NCBI RefSeq assembly: GCF_963678635.1 | Contig: NC_087062.1 | Coordinates: 13,870,670 to 13,934,669, forward strand | Length of the DNA: 64,000 bases | Source: Symsagittifera roscoffensis | Lineage: Eukaryota > Xenacoelomorpha > Acoela > Convolutidae | Direction of reading: 5' to 3' | In this document: positions 1-10,275 of the stretch, in pieces | How positions within the stretch are numbered: position 1 is the stretch's first letter | How the letters are laid out: every line of letters starts with the position of its first letter | Program-made: the position numbers and the translations under genes | The notes under the pieces: model-generated | What the model was told of the DNA's origin: nothing | Database searches by the model: none | The model's input: only the letters and a program-made list of their open reading frames with translations

Positions 1-394
1 ATTGTGGAAACATTCTTATTTGGCACTTCATAGCTTTTCGCATCGATACACACCCGCAATGAGGTTCCATAGATAAGAATCGATAATCATGGGTTTTCAT
101 GGTGTGTCTTCACCAATTCTTAAGCAAATCGATCATAATAGATAAATAATCGATGACAAAGAAATAAAAAGGAGATCAATTTCATCCATTACAATCGATT
201 GTAATTGTTTATAATGGAAAATAATAGATGATTATGGTTTATAATGGAATATCATAGCTTTTTACGAGTATGACCTTTGTCTTTCCAAAACCTTGACAAT
301 TACTACTCCAAATTTCAACGCTGCAATCGCTAAATCGTGTTTTACATTTGACTACAGCAAAAATTGTATTGTTTTCCACTTTTTTCTCCCCATC
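1..394. other. Intergenic AT-rich stretch
   Basis: No gene is seen. The stretch is AT-rich with several ATCGAT-like short palindromes and repeated 'ataatgga' words, which suggests low-complexity or old repeat DNA. Confidence 0.5.
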
Positions 395-600
395 CTCTAA
401 AACTCCCACCATTTTTACTTCCTTGACTTAGCACCCAGCTCACTTCCCGCGGTAGGCGGGGGAGTAGGCCGGGGTGGGTAAGGCCAGGTGGGTCGGGTTG
501 GGTTGGTATGTGGGGTTGGGGGTGTAGATGAGTGGAGGGTTGAGGATGAGTGGGATGGCGGTAGGTGTGCATATCAAAATGGGTCGGTGGGTGTCAATTT
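395..600 (+). repeat. G-rich low-complexity tract with G-quadruplex motif
   Basis: The plus strand is strongly G-rich, in sharp contrast to the AT-rich neighbours. At 490-522 five G-runs of three to five lie within 33 bases, separated by two-base loops apart from one longer loop, so the plus strand could form a G-quadruplex. An open frame on the minus strand here (proline/histidine rich) is a by-product of the composition. Confidence 0.6.
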
Positions 601-970
601 GGATGGGTGGGTGCCAGTTTTAGTTGCAATGCATTTGTTTTTGTGAAAAATTAATGTTTAGAAAAATTAACTAATGTGAAATAGTTTTAAAAACGAGTAG
701 GCTGCGATTAATGCAGAAAAAAAACTGCAAAATTGTAGACCAGTTGAAAAAAGATTTATTCCAATATAATCCATTATAATGGATTTAAAATGAGTTGAAA
801 TCAGTTTCAGCTATCCAAAAATAAAAAATTATACTGGATTATAATCAATTGCGTCGGCACAAAATGTAATTATAATCGACTACATATGCAAAAGTTTTGA
901 GAAAATCGATTATAGTAATCATCATTCACGGACCCTCACTGCGGTCAGGCGAAGTCAACTTCTGTAAAAT
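601..970. other. Intergenic AT-rich stretch
   Basis: No gene or recognisable element. Repeated 'tataatcgatt'-like words occur around 770-920 and may be remains of an old repeat. Confidence 0.4.
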
Positions 971-1031
971 CGGTGTGACTCAAAAACACCCCAGACATAT
1001 ATACTCCTCACTTTCTTCAAAAGTCGGAACA
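971..1031 (-). repeat. Terminal fragment of TG1-like element
   Basis: The segment ends in GTCGGAACA, the same terminal motif (TGTTCCGAC on the other strand) as the full TG1 copies at 30556 and 31926. It is preceded by the 'aaaacacccc' stretch typical of that end. Only about 60 bases remain. Confidence 0.45.
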
Positions 1032-1108
1032 ATAAGACAAGTAAAATGAATGCGTCGAAACCTGAATAAATATGGAAGTACTCGTTACGTTTTTATTGTT
1101 CTGGTCTT

Positions 1109-1186
1109 GTTATTTTTCACCTTTCTAACTTGAGTTTCTTGGCAGAACTCCTACCAAGAAACTCAAGTTAGAAGGTTAAAAATAAC
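1109..1186. repeat. Perfect-to-near-perfect 33-bp hairpin
   Basis: Arm 1 (1109-1142) and arm 2 (1154-1186) are reverse complements with one or two mismatches. They are separated by an 11-base loop (1143-1153). The arm core is CTAACTTGAGTTTCTTGG against CCAAGAAACTCAAGTTAG. No coding frame spans it. It could be a foldback element, a pre-miRNA-like hairpin or a chance remnant of a palindromic MITE. Confidence 0.75.
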
Positions 1187-1334
1187 AAAACTTCGATATC
1201 AAATTGTTGACTTCGATATCAAATTTTTGTCATCATTAACAATGGCCATGTATTGAAATGCTATTATTCAATTCCTGCCATTTAATGCATCTCTTTGTTT
1301 CAGCTTGTTTCAAATTTCCAAATAAATGACAATT

Positions 1335-1533
1335 TTTTTGCGACCGGGGTGGTTTTTTTTTCTCCAAACGCCAATTTCAACTAGCCAATTTTGATTTTCA
1401 ACTAGCCAAATTGTTTAAAATGTATTACCGTGCAGAGCTTAAATTTTAGAACTTTTTTTACCAGTGATCATTTTTGGTAAAATTATGGGGATTTAAAAAA
1501 CGCCAATTTGGGACAACTAACGCGCGATATATT
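1335..1533 (+). mobile_element. TG1 element, left part (interrupted copy)
   Basis: This is the 'ggggtggttttttt' left region through the 'acgcgcgatatatt' core of TG1. It stops exactly where the LTR element begins and resumes at 4276. The extreme left hairpin of TG1 is missing or diverged. Confidence 0.7.
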
Positions 1534-1915
1534 TGAGTTATAACCTATTGGTTATACTCATAGAGCAATTTCAGATAAGGTACACCGTCTGCTCGTCTCG
1601 CTACCCTATTTTCGACCGGAGAGATTCGTGCAACTTCTTAGTCTAATACCGATCTTAATCTTACTCTTATATCTCCTAGTCTCAATAGATCTTGTGTATA
1701 CTGGTTTATGCGAGTTAGTTCTTGAAGTTTATCCAGAAGGTTTATTCAAAGTTTCATTCAAATTGTTCTGGTGCTGAAACTACAAGAAGTTTCAGCACTT
1801 ACAAATAAGTGTCAATGTTAGAGATGGAATATGATTGGTTAGTAAGTAATTTTTTACAGTGATAATCTATCAATAATATAATTGGTTTATAAACACTAGT
1901 TTAGAACTGGTTCCA
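1534..1915 (-). repeat. 3' LTR of copy 1
   Basis: 382 bp, starting TGAGTTATAACC and ending GGTTCCA on the plus strand. It differs from the other LTR by scattered substitutions and a deletion near 1740, showing the insertion is not recent. It includes a short inverted repeat (CTGAAACTAC...GTTTCAGC) near 1770-1800. Confidence 0.85.
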
Positions 1916-3013
1916 CCCATCCGAGGCTTAGAGAGTTTTTAGTTTTTAAATGTTTTATGTTGTGCAGGACGGTTGGTGTAGTTTTTTTTAGAAGTTGCGA
2001 GCATTGACTTCTTGGATAGAGGAGAAGTGTGGTTAATTGTGTTAGAAGGAGGAAGATTGTTTCGTTTGTGTTTCAAGATGGGTCTCGTTAATCTTGGTAG
2101 TCTTGGGTGATTGTGTCAAGACTGCTGATCGATGCAAAGATGTACCGATTTCGTTAGGTTTAGAGCGAGACTACGTGCAGGGTGAAGTTTGTCTTTTCGT
2201 GTGAAGTGCCAAGTGACTAGGATCGGTACGTGTAGTCAACATCAAGATGACCATTGGTCTGGTTCAATGGTTTTCCTTTGCTGCGATATTAAGTCCATAT
2301 CTAAAATCTTTTGAGGGTAGTGACTTTTGGATTTCCCATTTCAGAGTTGGAATGTATTTGGGTTGTCATCTCCTTTGCTGCTCGGTCCTTGGGCTCTAAG
2401 AAAGAAATCTTTACGTACTGCATATGTCTTACATATATAATTACTTTTTGTTAGTTAAGTCTTAGGTATGATTTATTATTAATGGTTATCGCGAAAGCGT
2501 TTTATTTTAGTTTGCTTATTTTTAAAGATTCGCTCACACTAGAGCAATTCTCAAACATAGACTGTAGGTCACATAGCGCTATAGAGCATGCTCAGGACGT
2601 CCCTCTGGTTGGTGAGGCCAGGAGTGGGCTATATTTTTATGGTCTCTTGTAAAAAGGTTAGTACTCTTTAGTTTATTTGCAATTTCTTATGAATTTACTA
2701 CATAGAAATGTTAATTTTACTACTATATGGATTTAACTATATGAAATTACTGCTGTCTTGAGGTAAACTTTAATGCTTTAGAGGAATAAACTTATGAACT
2801 TACTGCTATTTAAGGGTAAATTTTACTGCTTTATTGAAATACTGCAATTGTTAAAATGAATTAAAAAGTTTTTAGAAAAGAGTTTACAATTTTTATTTAT
2901 TTTTACTTGTTTTAGATAATTGAGTGGTGAAATCTAAAACAAAAGTGAGACATTTATAAGAAATAGTAAGTTGTATTTGAAATTTATTAGTTAAAAATAC
3001 TTAATTATAATTA
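1916..3013 (-). other. Non-coding 3' interior of LTR copy 1
   Basis: This lies between the end of the gag-like frame and the 3' LTR. A block around 2575-2620 (AGCATGCTCAGGACGTCC) matches, in reverse complement, the corresponding interior of copy 2 near 20320-20350. No reverse transcriptase motifs are visible. Confidence 0.5.
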
Positions 3014-3885
3014 CTAAGGGTCGTCGTCGGCAAAAAATCCAATTGGGAAATTAGTGTGAATTGTGTCTGATGATGTTAGGAGTTTAGCAAGCAAGCGGAT
3101 GACGTAATTAGTTTGAGGAAGAGGCTATAGAAGCTCGTTTGCTCTGATGATCTTGTGCTCTTCACTACTTAATGAGAATTCATGCGGTGGGTTTTGAATT
3201 AGGTTATAAAGCTTATGGTTATATTTAGTGTTTTGAATATATCCTAGGATTTGGACTTCGACGGGCTGTATATATTCGTGGAAGATAATTAGTGGGCGGA
3301 ATTTTTCGACGTTAAAACATTTGGTTAGTGGGCAAAATATATACATTTGTCTTATGGGGTCGCAGTTTCGGATGATGCCTTGCATATTAGTGTCTTTTTT
3401 ACAGTAGGTGAAGTTTAGGAAGAATGGTGAAGTATACTTAGAGTTAATAAATTTGAGTCGGTGTTGTGGGTTTCGTGATGGTGTATTAGTTATATAGTGT
3501 TGTTGAGTAAATTGATAATAAGTGTATGTGTGAGTTTGTTTAGTGCGTAACATTATTTGATGCGAGCAGTGTAAGTCACGTTCTTTCGGTGTGAGGAAAT
3601 TGAAAATTAGTGAGAAATGATTAAAATTATTAAAATAAGAGTCGTAGGCTTTGGTTTCCCGAAGTGCTGTAGAAATAATCATAATATCAAATTTTTTTTT
3701 CATGCAGATAATTTCAATGACTTTTTGTGATTTTTGAAAAAATTTTCAGTAAGTTGAGTATTAGTTTTTTCGTCGTCTTCTAAATGTGTATGCTCCATAT
3801 AACGTGCAATAGCGTGATCATACTGGTTAATTGTGAATCGGTTTGCTTTCTGTGCAGCAATCCTACTTAATGTTTGCGTTCCAGA
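3014..3885 (-). pseudogene. Gag-like uncharacterized protein of LTR copy 1, broken
   Basis: The minus-strand frame has an uninterrupted block at 3125-3703. It is homologous to the frame at 18194-19462 in the second element copy. The best conserved block reads LTPKERDLHCSH, then IMLRTKQTHTYTYY, then FINSKY.SPFFLNFTYC, then QMYIFCPLTK. After the TAG at 3125-3127 the same frame continues to 3014 with matching residues (LLAKLLT, a C-terminal acidic GFFADDD), where copy 2 has Trp instead of the stop. Upstream of 3703 the coding similarity continues towards 3885 but with a stop or frameshift next to an A-run. No zinc knuckle, protease or polymerase motif is seen. The position directly after the 5' LTR suggests a Gag-type role. 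This is inferred from place, not from sequence similarity. Confidence 0.65.
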
Positions 3886-4275
3886 TGAGTTATGACCTAT
3901 TGGTTATACTCATAGAGTAATTTCAGATAAGGTACACCGTCTGCTCGTCTCGCTACCCTATTTTCGACCGGAGAGATTCGTGCAACTTCTTAGTCTAATA
4001 CCAATCTTAACCTTACTCTTTTATCTCCTAGTCTCAATAGATCTAGTGTATACTGGTTTATGCGAGTTAGTTCTTGGAGTTTATCCAGAAGGAGAACAAC
4101 TGTATTCAAAGTTTTATTCAAATTGTTCTGGTGCTGAAACTACAAGTAGTTTCAGCACTTACAAATAAGTGTCGATGTTAGAGATGGAATATGATTGGTT
4201 AGTTAGTAAGATTTTACAGTGAATCTCTATCAATAATTTAATTGGTTTATAAATACTAGTTTAGAACTGGTTCCA
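3886..4275 (-). repeat. 5' LTR of copy 1
   Basis: 390 bp, the partner of 1534-1915. Its inner edge borders a putative primer-binding site. The plus-strand frame at 3980-4168 lies inside the LTR and occurs in both LTRs only in part, so it is not treated as a gene. Confidence 0.85.
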
Positions 4276-4540
4276 TATTTCACGCAATAGACGCGTAAGC
4301 GGAGATTTGATCCGTCTTATTTGAATCATTCCAAATTGGCTGAAGCAGGCTATTTGTCATAACTGCTACGTTTCTAGTAGCCAAATATATCACTTTGTAT
4401 TTCATATGGCGTGTGGGGGGACGATTTAGAAAAAAAACTCACTTTTTTTTAAGTGAGCACTGCTCCGTAGATCTTAAAATGCTGTCGGAACAATCAGGGC
4501 TTCGTCTTGATACAAGCAGACTTGTTAGGAAGTTTATTTT
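4276..4540 (+). mobile_element. TG1 element, right part (interrupted copy)
   Basis: This continues the copy begun at 1335: the 'gacgcgtaagcggagattt' core region, 'ctgctccgtagatctt', GTCGGAACA, the stem-loop-like 'cagggcttcgtcttga' and the terminal AGACTTGT. The two halves rejoin at the TATT duplication. Confidence 0.75.
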
Positions 4541-5922
4541 TCGTTTTACTGTAAATAAATTGTGAACTGATTTGATTCTTAATATCTACGCTTCATTGCT
4601 TTTTCAAGGGCAAAAGCGGATATTACCTGACAGCAATGACGCAGGCTGAAAGCGTTATAAAATCATTAGCCCATCGCACAATTTAACGGAACACGGAACA
4701 TAAACTAGCTTCCTTTAGAGCTTTTGAGGAAATTATAGTTTACCTTTTGAGAAGAGGGGAGGGGAGTTTTTTGTGTTTGTTGAATGTAATTGGAAATTCA
4801 CCTCATGTCATTATAACAAAAAGTTTTGTCCACGGAAGGGATGCTTCTATTGCTTCGAAAGCTTCTAAGCTCATGCTCCTAATGATTGCCCAGTTTTTTA
4901 ACAGCTACTAGCACTAAGCCACTAGAACAAAAAAGACTAAGCCTAGGATTAATTGTAAAACTAAGGGAAAAACGACTGAATTGAGAGGCGACCTTTATGA
5001 GCAGTTTTTGAAAATTATTAGGAAATTGAAAATTAGCTGATATTTCTATCATCTCAAAACTTTCAAAAGTATCAACTGTTCGGGTTTTTGAAAATTGTGA
5101 CATTTTAGATTGCTCTTTTTTGCACGTACTCTCATTTCAACATCATCATGGTCCCTTGAGCGTCAGAAGGGCACAAAGCTTTTGAAAACTGGATATGCAA
5201 AAATGAATGGCTAAAAAATGGGCGAGAAGTCTTGTATTATTTGACCGATGAAAAGTAATAATAACTTCCCAAAGGGTTGCCAAATCTTGTTGAAATCTGC
5301 TTCCGTTCTGTTCACTCGTGGCCTTCTTAATTAGAAATTTGACGCAGATCAAAAGAACACCATTTATCCTTAAAGAATAGGACGAATATTTGAGATGTCC
5401 AGCACATAAGAGCAAACCGGTGTTGTGCCTCCGTTATTGAGTCCTATTTGCTTTTTTCTATTATCTTTTCAGACATGTTAACTCCGCGTGCTCAAAATGC
5501 CATATAGCCACTTCATCACTGCTCAACATCAAATTGATCGAAATGACATGAAAAATGAAAATAAAAAATCAGTCATCTTGATTTGACGAGATCTATAATT
5601 TTTATTTTATTTTCCAGCCAGAAACCAGAAACTAGAAACGATTAACCAAACATTGTATGACATTTTAAGTCTGCAGTTCACTTTGGCCTGGGAGATTACC
5701 AAAAGTGCATCATCATATCAGTTGGTATCTGCATGATTTACCAATTTAGTTCAAATAGACAGAACAGAAGCAACAATTACTGCAAAACTTGATTAAAAAA
5801 ATAGAACCAAAGCAAAAATCAGTTTTAAGCATTGGTTAGCAATTAAAAAATATGGCCAAGAGAACAAAACAAAAGGATGAAAACTTGCCATAACATATTA
5901 AAAAAGTGTTTGTCTTCACAAA
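4541..5922. other. Intergenic, nothing recognised
   Basis: AT-rich DNA with short chance frames on the minus strand (4879-5103, 5146-5415). No domain, repeat family or RNA gene was recognised. Confidence 0.5.
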
Positions 5923-5930
5923 TATAGATG

Positions 5931-6229
5931 TAGGGGCGGATTATGGGGGGGCGGGGGGGGGGCGGACGCTTCCTCCTCCCCCCACCCCCCCATTCAGGGA
6001 TTTGACCCCCTGCCGACCCAAAGGGTCCCCCCTTTGATACTTTTTCAGAAATCCATTTTCGGCCAACCCACCCTAAATTTTTTCTAAAAACGCCTAAAAA
6101 CGCCTTTTTTTACTGTTTTTTTTTTCAAAAATTTGGTCGAAAACTAAAAAAAAAAAAAAAGGTCGTCAAAATTTTCGATTTTTTTTTGAAAATCCGCCCC
6201 CCCTCGAGAAAATTCTAGATCCGCCCCTG
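5931..6229 (-). mobile_element. hAT-type MITE, 299 bp
   Basis: Terminal inverted repeats read (C/T)AGGGGCGGAT...ATCCGCCCCTG. They are flanked by a perfect 8-bp duplication TATAGATG (5923-5930 and 6230-6237). An 8-bp duplication with CAGGGGCGG-type ends is characteristic of hAT-superfamily elements. The interior is non-coding, with long homopolymer runs. Orientation is opposite to the next copy 62 bp away. Confidence 0.85.
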
Positions 6230-6291
6230 TATAGATGTCTCTTTGTATGGAAAAATGAGTCCAAAAAGTCATTCGTTATAATGTCTATGAA

Positions 6292-6723
6292 AAGGGACGG
6301 ATCTAGGATTTTTTCGAGGGGGGCGGAATTTCAAAAAATTTTCGAAAACTTTGACGCCTTTTTTTGTTTTTTAGGTCGAGCAAATTGATTTTCCGAGCTC
6401 TTCTTAAGCACTAAAAGGTCCGTGTTTTGGCCAAATTGTCTGCGCCGCAGGCAATTTTTTGAAAAAACTGGTCAAAAAAGCCGTTTTTAGGCACTTTTTG
6501 AAAAATTTTGACAAAAAAATCGCGTTTTTTTGGCGCGCGCTCCCCCTCAAAGTTAGTATATATTGGCGCCAAAGGCGCCTTTAGGAAAATTTTAGGGTCG
6601 GTCGGCAAAAAATGGATTTCTTAAAAAGTACCAAAGGGGGGACCCTTTGGGTCGGCAGTGGGTCGAATCCCTGACAGGGGTAGAGGGCGTCCACTCCCCC
6701 CGCCCCCCTTAAATCCAGCCCTG
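6292..6723 (+). mobile_element. hAT-type MITE, 432 bp
   Basis: Same family as 5931-6229, flanked by a perfect 8-bp duplication TCTATGAA (6284-6291 and 6724-6731). The interior has the family hallmarks 'tctgcgccgcagg', 'ggcgcgcgctcccc', 'ggcgccaaaggcgcc' and 'gacccttt.ggtcgg'. The minus-strand frame inside it is not a gene. Confidence 0.88.
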
Positions 6724-6731
6724 TCTATGAA

Positions 6732-7017
6732 GTTTCTTTATCTAACTGTACAATTATCAAAATCTATGTTTTCGATGTTTTGATAATATCGCGGTTTCGT
6801 AAATTTACAATTTTTCGGCCTCGCTGTTTTTCTTTGGTTTGTATGTTTGATGGTATCTGGTATCTCCTAATCACTTAAGTATTCATAATGTTTTTTTTTA
6901 TTCAACAAGATCGTCTCATTAGTTTCGTTACGAGAATTAAAAACTCGTATTTATCTACCTCTCGCTCCACACAGATTTATATTTCTCTCGAGCATCTTTC
7001 GAATTTTCCAGCAAAAC
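6732..7017. other. Intergenic, nothing recognised
   Basis: AT-rich DNA. The short plus-strand frame at 6888-7079 has no recognisable protein features. Confidence 0.4.
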
Positions 7018-7106
7018 AGTCCACCATACGAGTATTTGCTAGCTTTCTATTTTTAATGTGTCATTTAGCTATGTCATAGTTCATTACACGATATTGATAT
7101 TTTTAA
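7018..7106 (+). repeat. Direct repeat flanking the TIR element (left copy)
   Basis: 'ccaccatacgagtatttgct' and what follows is repeated in the same orientation at 9650-9740 with about 80% identity by eye. The pair brackets the TIR element at 7120-9510, and weaker similarity extends further left (from about 6900; from about 9560 on the right). Confidence 0.6.
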
Positions 7107-7661
7107 GAACCGGTCTGCAAACTATGTTTTAAGATAGGGAATAGGTTTCCCATTGCATTAAGATAGGGAATAGAATTGGTGAGGTTTCAGTGTGATGGTA
7201 AGAGAATGGTAAAAAAAAAAACTTTCGATCTTGTGTGGAGATATACAGTTTTTTCGCAAAAATCTCGTGCGTTACCTACTTGGTAAAATTTATTGGTGTA
7301 ATACGTGTAGATTTTGAAATGAAGGAATTATATCATGTTGATTGGTTCATGGTAAGTGAATGGTAAAAGTTTTTGCGCAAAAACTTAGGTTTTTTTATCA
7401 AAAAAAAATTAGAGTTTTTTTCAAAAAAAGCTTCAAAACAAGATAAGATTTGGTTTAACTCGATCTATTAACTATTTTCTTGCATGATCCCAATTGATAA
7501 AACATAAAACAGAACAGTGTTCTATCTACCTAAAACTTCGCTTAAACCTACTGAAACTTCAAAAAATTAAGTTTTTTGAGAAAAAAGATTAAATTACAAA
7601 GAAATTATATAAATCAGTGCATCGTATCTTAAGTTTACCCCAACTTTATAATAAACCAACA

Positions 7662-7853
7662 AAACACTGCATGGTATTTTCTGCTGCTCATATCCTCTCG
7701 TGTTTTTTCACACAAATCTGTATCATTTTCGCAAAATGGATAAAATTTATAATTTGTAGATTTATGTAGACGAATGTTCGCTAGATTCGGAAGTTTACAT
7801 CCCAGTTTTAACTTATCTATCCCCTTATTATGATAAAACTGAATCATTTTTAC
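7662..7853 (-). pseudogene. Fragment of polymerase-like element gene (downstream piece, inverted)
   Basis: Minus-strand reading contains KMIQFYHNKGID, LKLGCKLPNLANI, LHKST and KFYPF. This block resembles the region before the catalytic motif in family-B DNA polymerase-like proteins of cnidarian and other invertebrate mobile elements. The assignment rests on recalled family resemblance, not a search. The frame is embedded in a longer chance frame (7635-7895) whose first 14 residues do not belong. No catalytic residues are in this piece. Confidence 0.45.
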
Positions 7854-7940
7854 ATTGCTTCCAGGTTTGGAACAACATCTTTGTTGTTGTACCACCGCAA
7901 AGTTTTTACCCCCTCTGGCTTAAATAATTACAATTACTTA

Positions 7941-8039
7941 CAAGAGACTTCGCAGAAAAACGGAATGACTGTGCTTAAAGACTTTTTGCAGTGGTACAAG
8001 AACAAGAATGGTGTTCCCAACCTGGTAGCAATGCAAAAA
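7941..8039 (+). pseudogene. Fragment of polymerase-like element gene (upstream piece)
   Basis: Plus-strand residues QETSQKNGMTVLKDFLQWY through VPNLVAMQK look like the part of the same protein that should directly precede KMIQFYHNKG. That next block instead lies 88 bases away on the opposite strand at 7853. The two pieces are therefore arranged head to head, as after a local inversion. Beyond 8040 the frame drifts into unrelated sequence. Confidence 0.45.
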
Positions 8040-8171
8040 TTGCAAAAACATTATTCAAATTGGATTGGAAAAAAACTCGAATTGGGAGATGGTAGATCAA
8101 CAGAAACCAAAAATATGCTGAATTTGAGTTTAAAGGAGAAAAATGTTAAAATTCATTTGATTTGTTTTTGA

Positions 8172-9059
8172 ATTTTGAGGAAACTGTTCTTGATTTTAGT
8201 TTATGAATAATAACCTAAGAAAAAATCGAAATCCAAAACTCTCAATTACAGACATCAATAAAACTTTCATCGGGTTTTTGTTACTATCGTTAAATGAGTT
8301 AAGTGAGAATATGGAAAATTAAAAGTTTTCGAGCAGATTTCCTTTAATTACAAATTTGAAACAAAAATGATCGTTGATTGATACAATTTTGCCTCTAATT
8401 TATCTTTTTAGTGCTTAAAGTCTTGCAGAAACTGTTTCTTAGAGGAAAGTTGATAAAGCAGTAAGCAAAAAGCTGCGTTCAAGTTATATATATTCTTGAA
8501 TTGTTAAAGAAAAACTACTACAAAGTTCTGCTGTAGAAATAGTTTTGAGAAATATCAAGGTTCATTGAGGACTAAAACAGTTGAACATAAAAAACAACTT
8601 CAGGTTATTAGAAAATTGCACACATCCATCAATTTTGTTAAAAAAAAGATACAGTTTTTGAATTTTGACATGGAAAATTCCTCCAAATCTATTTCGTAGA
8701 CGAATCTAGGATGATAATTGTGATAAAAACTTGGATAAAATTTGTGTTTATTGTAAATTAGCAGAAAATTGAAAATTTCTCAGAAATCACGTTTGACTTG
8801 ATTAATTTGGAATTGTATATATGATTTTAAGTATGTCTCTTTCAAATGAATTGGATTAATTTTTAATAAAAATCCAAGAATTGAATCATGGAAGTTTTCA
8901 CCAATACTTCAAAATCAATGTTAATATAAATTTTTTGAATTAAAATTTTTTAAAACATAAAAAACCTTCTAGAAAAAAAGAAGCATCATCAAAGTAGATA
9001 TAAAATGATAGGATTTGGACAGATCCCGAGTCAAATCAGATGACTTGAACTTAACGTTT
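8172..9059. other. Interior of TIR element, non-coding
   Basis: AT-rich interior between the polymerase scraps and the right inverted repeat. No recognisable coding blocks. Confidence 0.4.
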
Positions 9060-9649
9060 TTCAACTTTTGACGTTTTTTCCAACTTTTCGTAAGTTTCAG
9101 CTGCGTTTCAAATTAGTTTCAGCATAGTTTCAGGTAGATAGAGCACTTTTCTAAAATTATCCAATAAAATGATGAAAAAAAGTCAAATAAATCAAATCTT
9201 ATCGTTCTTTGAAGTTTTTGAAAAAAATTCAAATTTTTTGATAAGAAATCCAAGTTTTGCGCAACTTGGACTTACCATGAACCGAAAAACATAACCTAAT
9301 ACCTTCATTCTACAATTTGTATCAATTAGATACCGCGCGCCCAGATTTTAGCGAAAAAACTAGACATTTCCACAAAATCCAAACTTCTCTTGCCATCACA
9401 CTGAAACCTTACCAATTCAATTCCCTATCTTACTACACAGGGAAAACTATTCCCTATCTTATTACATAGCTTGTAGACTGGATGTTTTGTTCCCTAGCTT
9501 AAAACCTGGGGGTCTGCAGGGACCCTTTCCCACCACTTCAGCCCCAACTTCTACTACTATCTCAATTACATCTAATTCTCGCACCAGAAAGAATTTATAG
9601 TTCACTCGAATTTGTTTCAACTTTTTGAGTACTCTAAATGTATCTCAAC

Positions 9650-9740
9650 TCCACCGTACGAGTACTTTCTAGTTTTCTATCTTTTTAAGAGTGGCTTCCT
9701 AGCTGACTCATAGATCATTACATTATATTGATTTTTTATT
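9650..9740 (+). repeat. Direct repeat flanking the TIR element (right copy)
   Basis: Partner of 7018-7106 ('ccaccgtacgagtactttct' onwards), same orientation. Confidence 0.6.
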
Positions 9741-10261
9741 GCATTACATGCTCTATATGTTCCGGGAAAAAAAGTTGTGCTGAAAAAACACATGAAGTGA
9801 TTAGCAAATGATATCATCGAACAACCTTTAGCTGCCCTTTCGAAGCTTTATTCATGTGTTTTTTGAAGTTGAAATTTTTTAGCCTTAACCAGGCTAGCAA
9901 TTCCATGGTGGCTGTTTTTTCTTTGCTGTAAAAAATCCTCTAACAAACTTATCCTGTAAAAAGCACTTTGCAACTTCGCTTATATCATCTTCATTATATT
10001 CATCCATTCCAATTTTATTTTTGTATATACTGCGTAGACATCGGCAAACAGTGCTACGTTGTTCTGTTGACAGACATTTGACAAGTCCTTTATATAAAGG
10101 TCTTAGAAAGTTCAGCTTAACTTTTTGAAATCTAAATCCATACTCAGTTGATGGTAATATATCAAGTTTTTTCTGATAGTTCTATTCAAAAGCTACTTTT
10201 TTTCGAATCATTTTGATTCAAATAAGCCCTTTGTAGTCCTTGTAGTTCTTTGCATTCCAAA
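9741..10261. other. Intergenic, nothing recognised
   Basis: AT-rich DNA with no gene, RNA or repeat family recognised. Confidence 0.4.
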
Positions 10262-10275
10262 AGTCACCATGGTAA
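10262..10275. promoter_or_regulatory. RFX X-box-like palindrome
   Basis: GTCACCATGGTAAC fits the 14-mer X-box consensus RYYNYY-AT-RRNRAC at every position. X-boxes bind RFX factors, often at ciliary genes in animals. No gene is recognised next to it, so function is unproven. Confidence 0.3.

Larger units (their letters stand above)
1534..4275 (-). mobile_element. LTR retroelement copy 1 (gag-like protein only, non-autonomous)
   Basis: Two direct repeats (1534-1915 and 3886-4275) begin TG and end CA, and flank a roughly 2-kb interior. The 4-bp sequence TATT occurs immediately before (1530-1533) and after (4276-4279) the element as a target-site duplication. Coding runs on the minus strand, so the 5' LTR is 3886-4275. 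Two bases inside it a TGGAACGC sequence is positioned like a tRNA primer-binding site. Just before the 3' LTR a short GGATGGG is the best polypurine-tract candidate. The interior encodes one recognisable but broken protein (about 3014-3885). There is no room for, and no trace of, protease, reverse transcriptase or integrase, so the copy must depend on another element. A second copy lies at 17728-21286. Confidence 0.8.
7120..9510. mobile_element. DNA element with ~450-bp terminal inverted repeats and polymerase-gene scraps
   Basis: The left arm (about 7120-7570) and right arm (about 9060-9510) are imperfect reverse complements. Shared blocks in order are 'ttttaag.taggga', 'gaattggt.aggtttcagtgtgatgg', 'ggttcatggtaagt', 'gcgcaaaa', 'gataagattt' and 'tctatctacct'. 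The interior holds two pieces of one gene in opposite orientation (7662-7853 minus and 7941-8039 plus). Long inverted repeats with a family-B polymerase-like gene would fit a decayed Polinton/Maverick-type self-synthesising element. I cannot see an integrase, capsid or target duplication to confirm this. Confidence 0.6.

Noticed and set aside
3980-4168. 62-codon plus-strand frame with a hydrophobic start
   Set aside because: Lies inside the LTR. The other LTR does not preserve the full frame and the element codes on the opposite strand.
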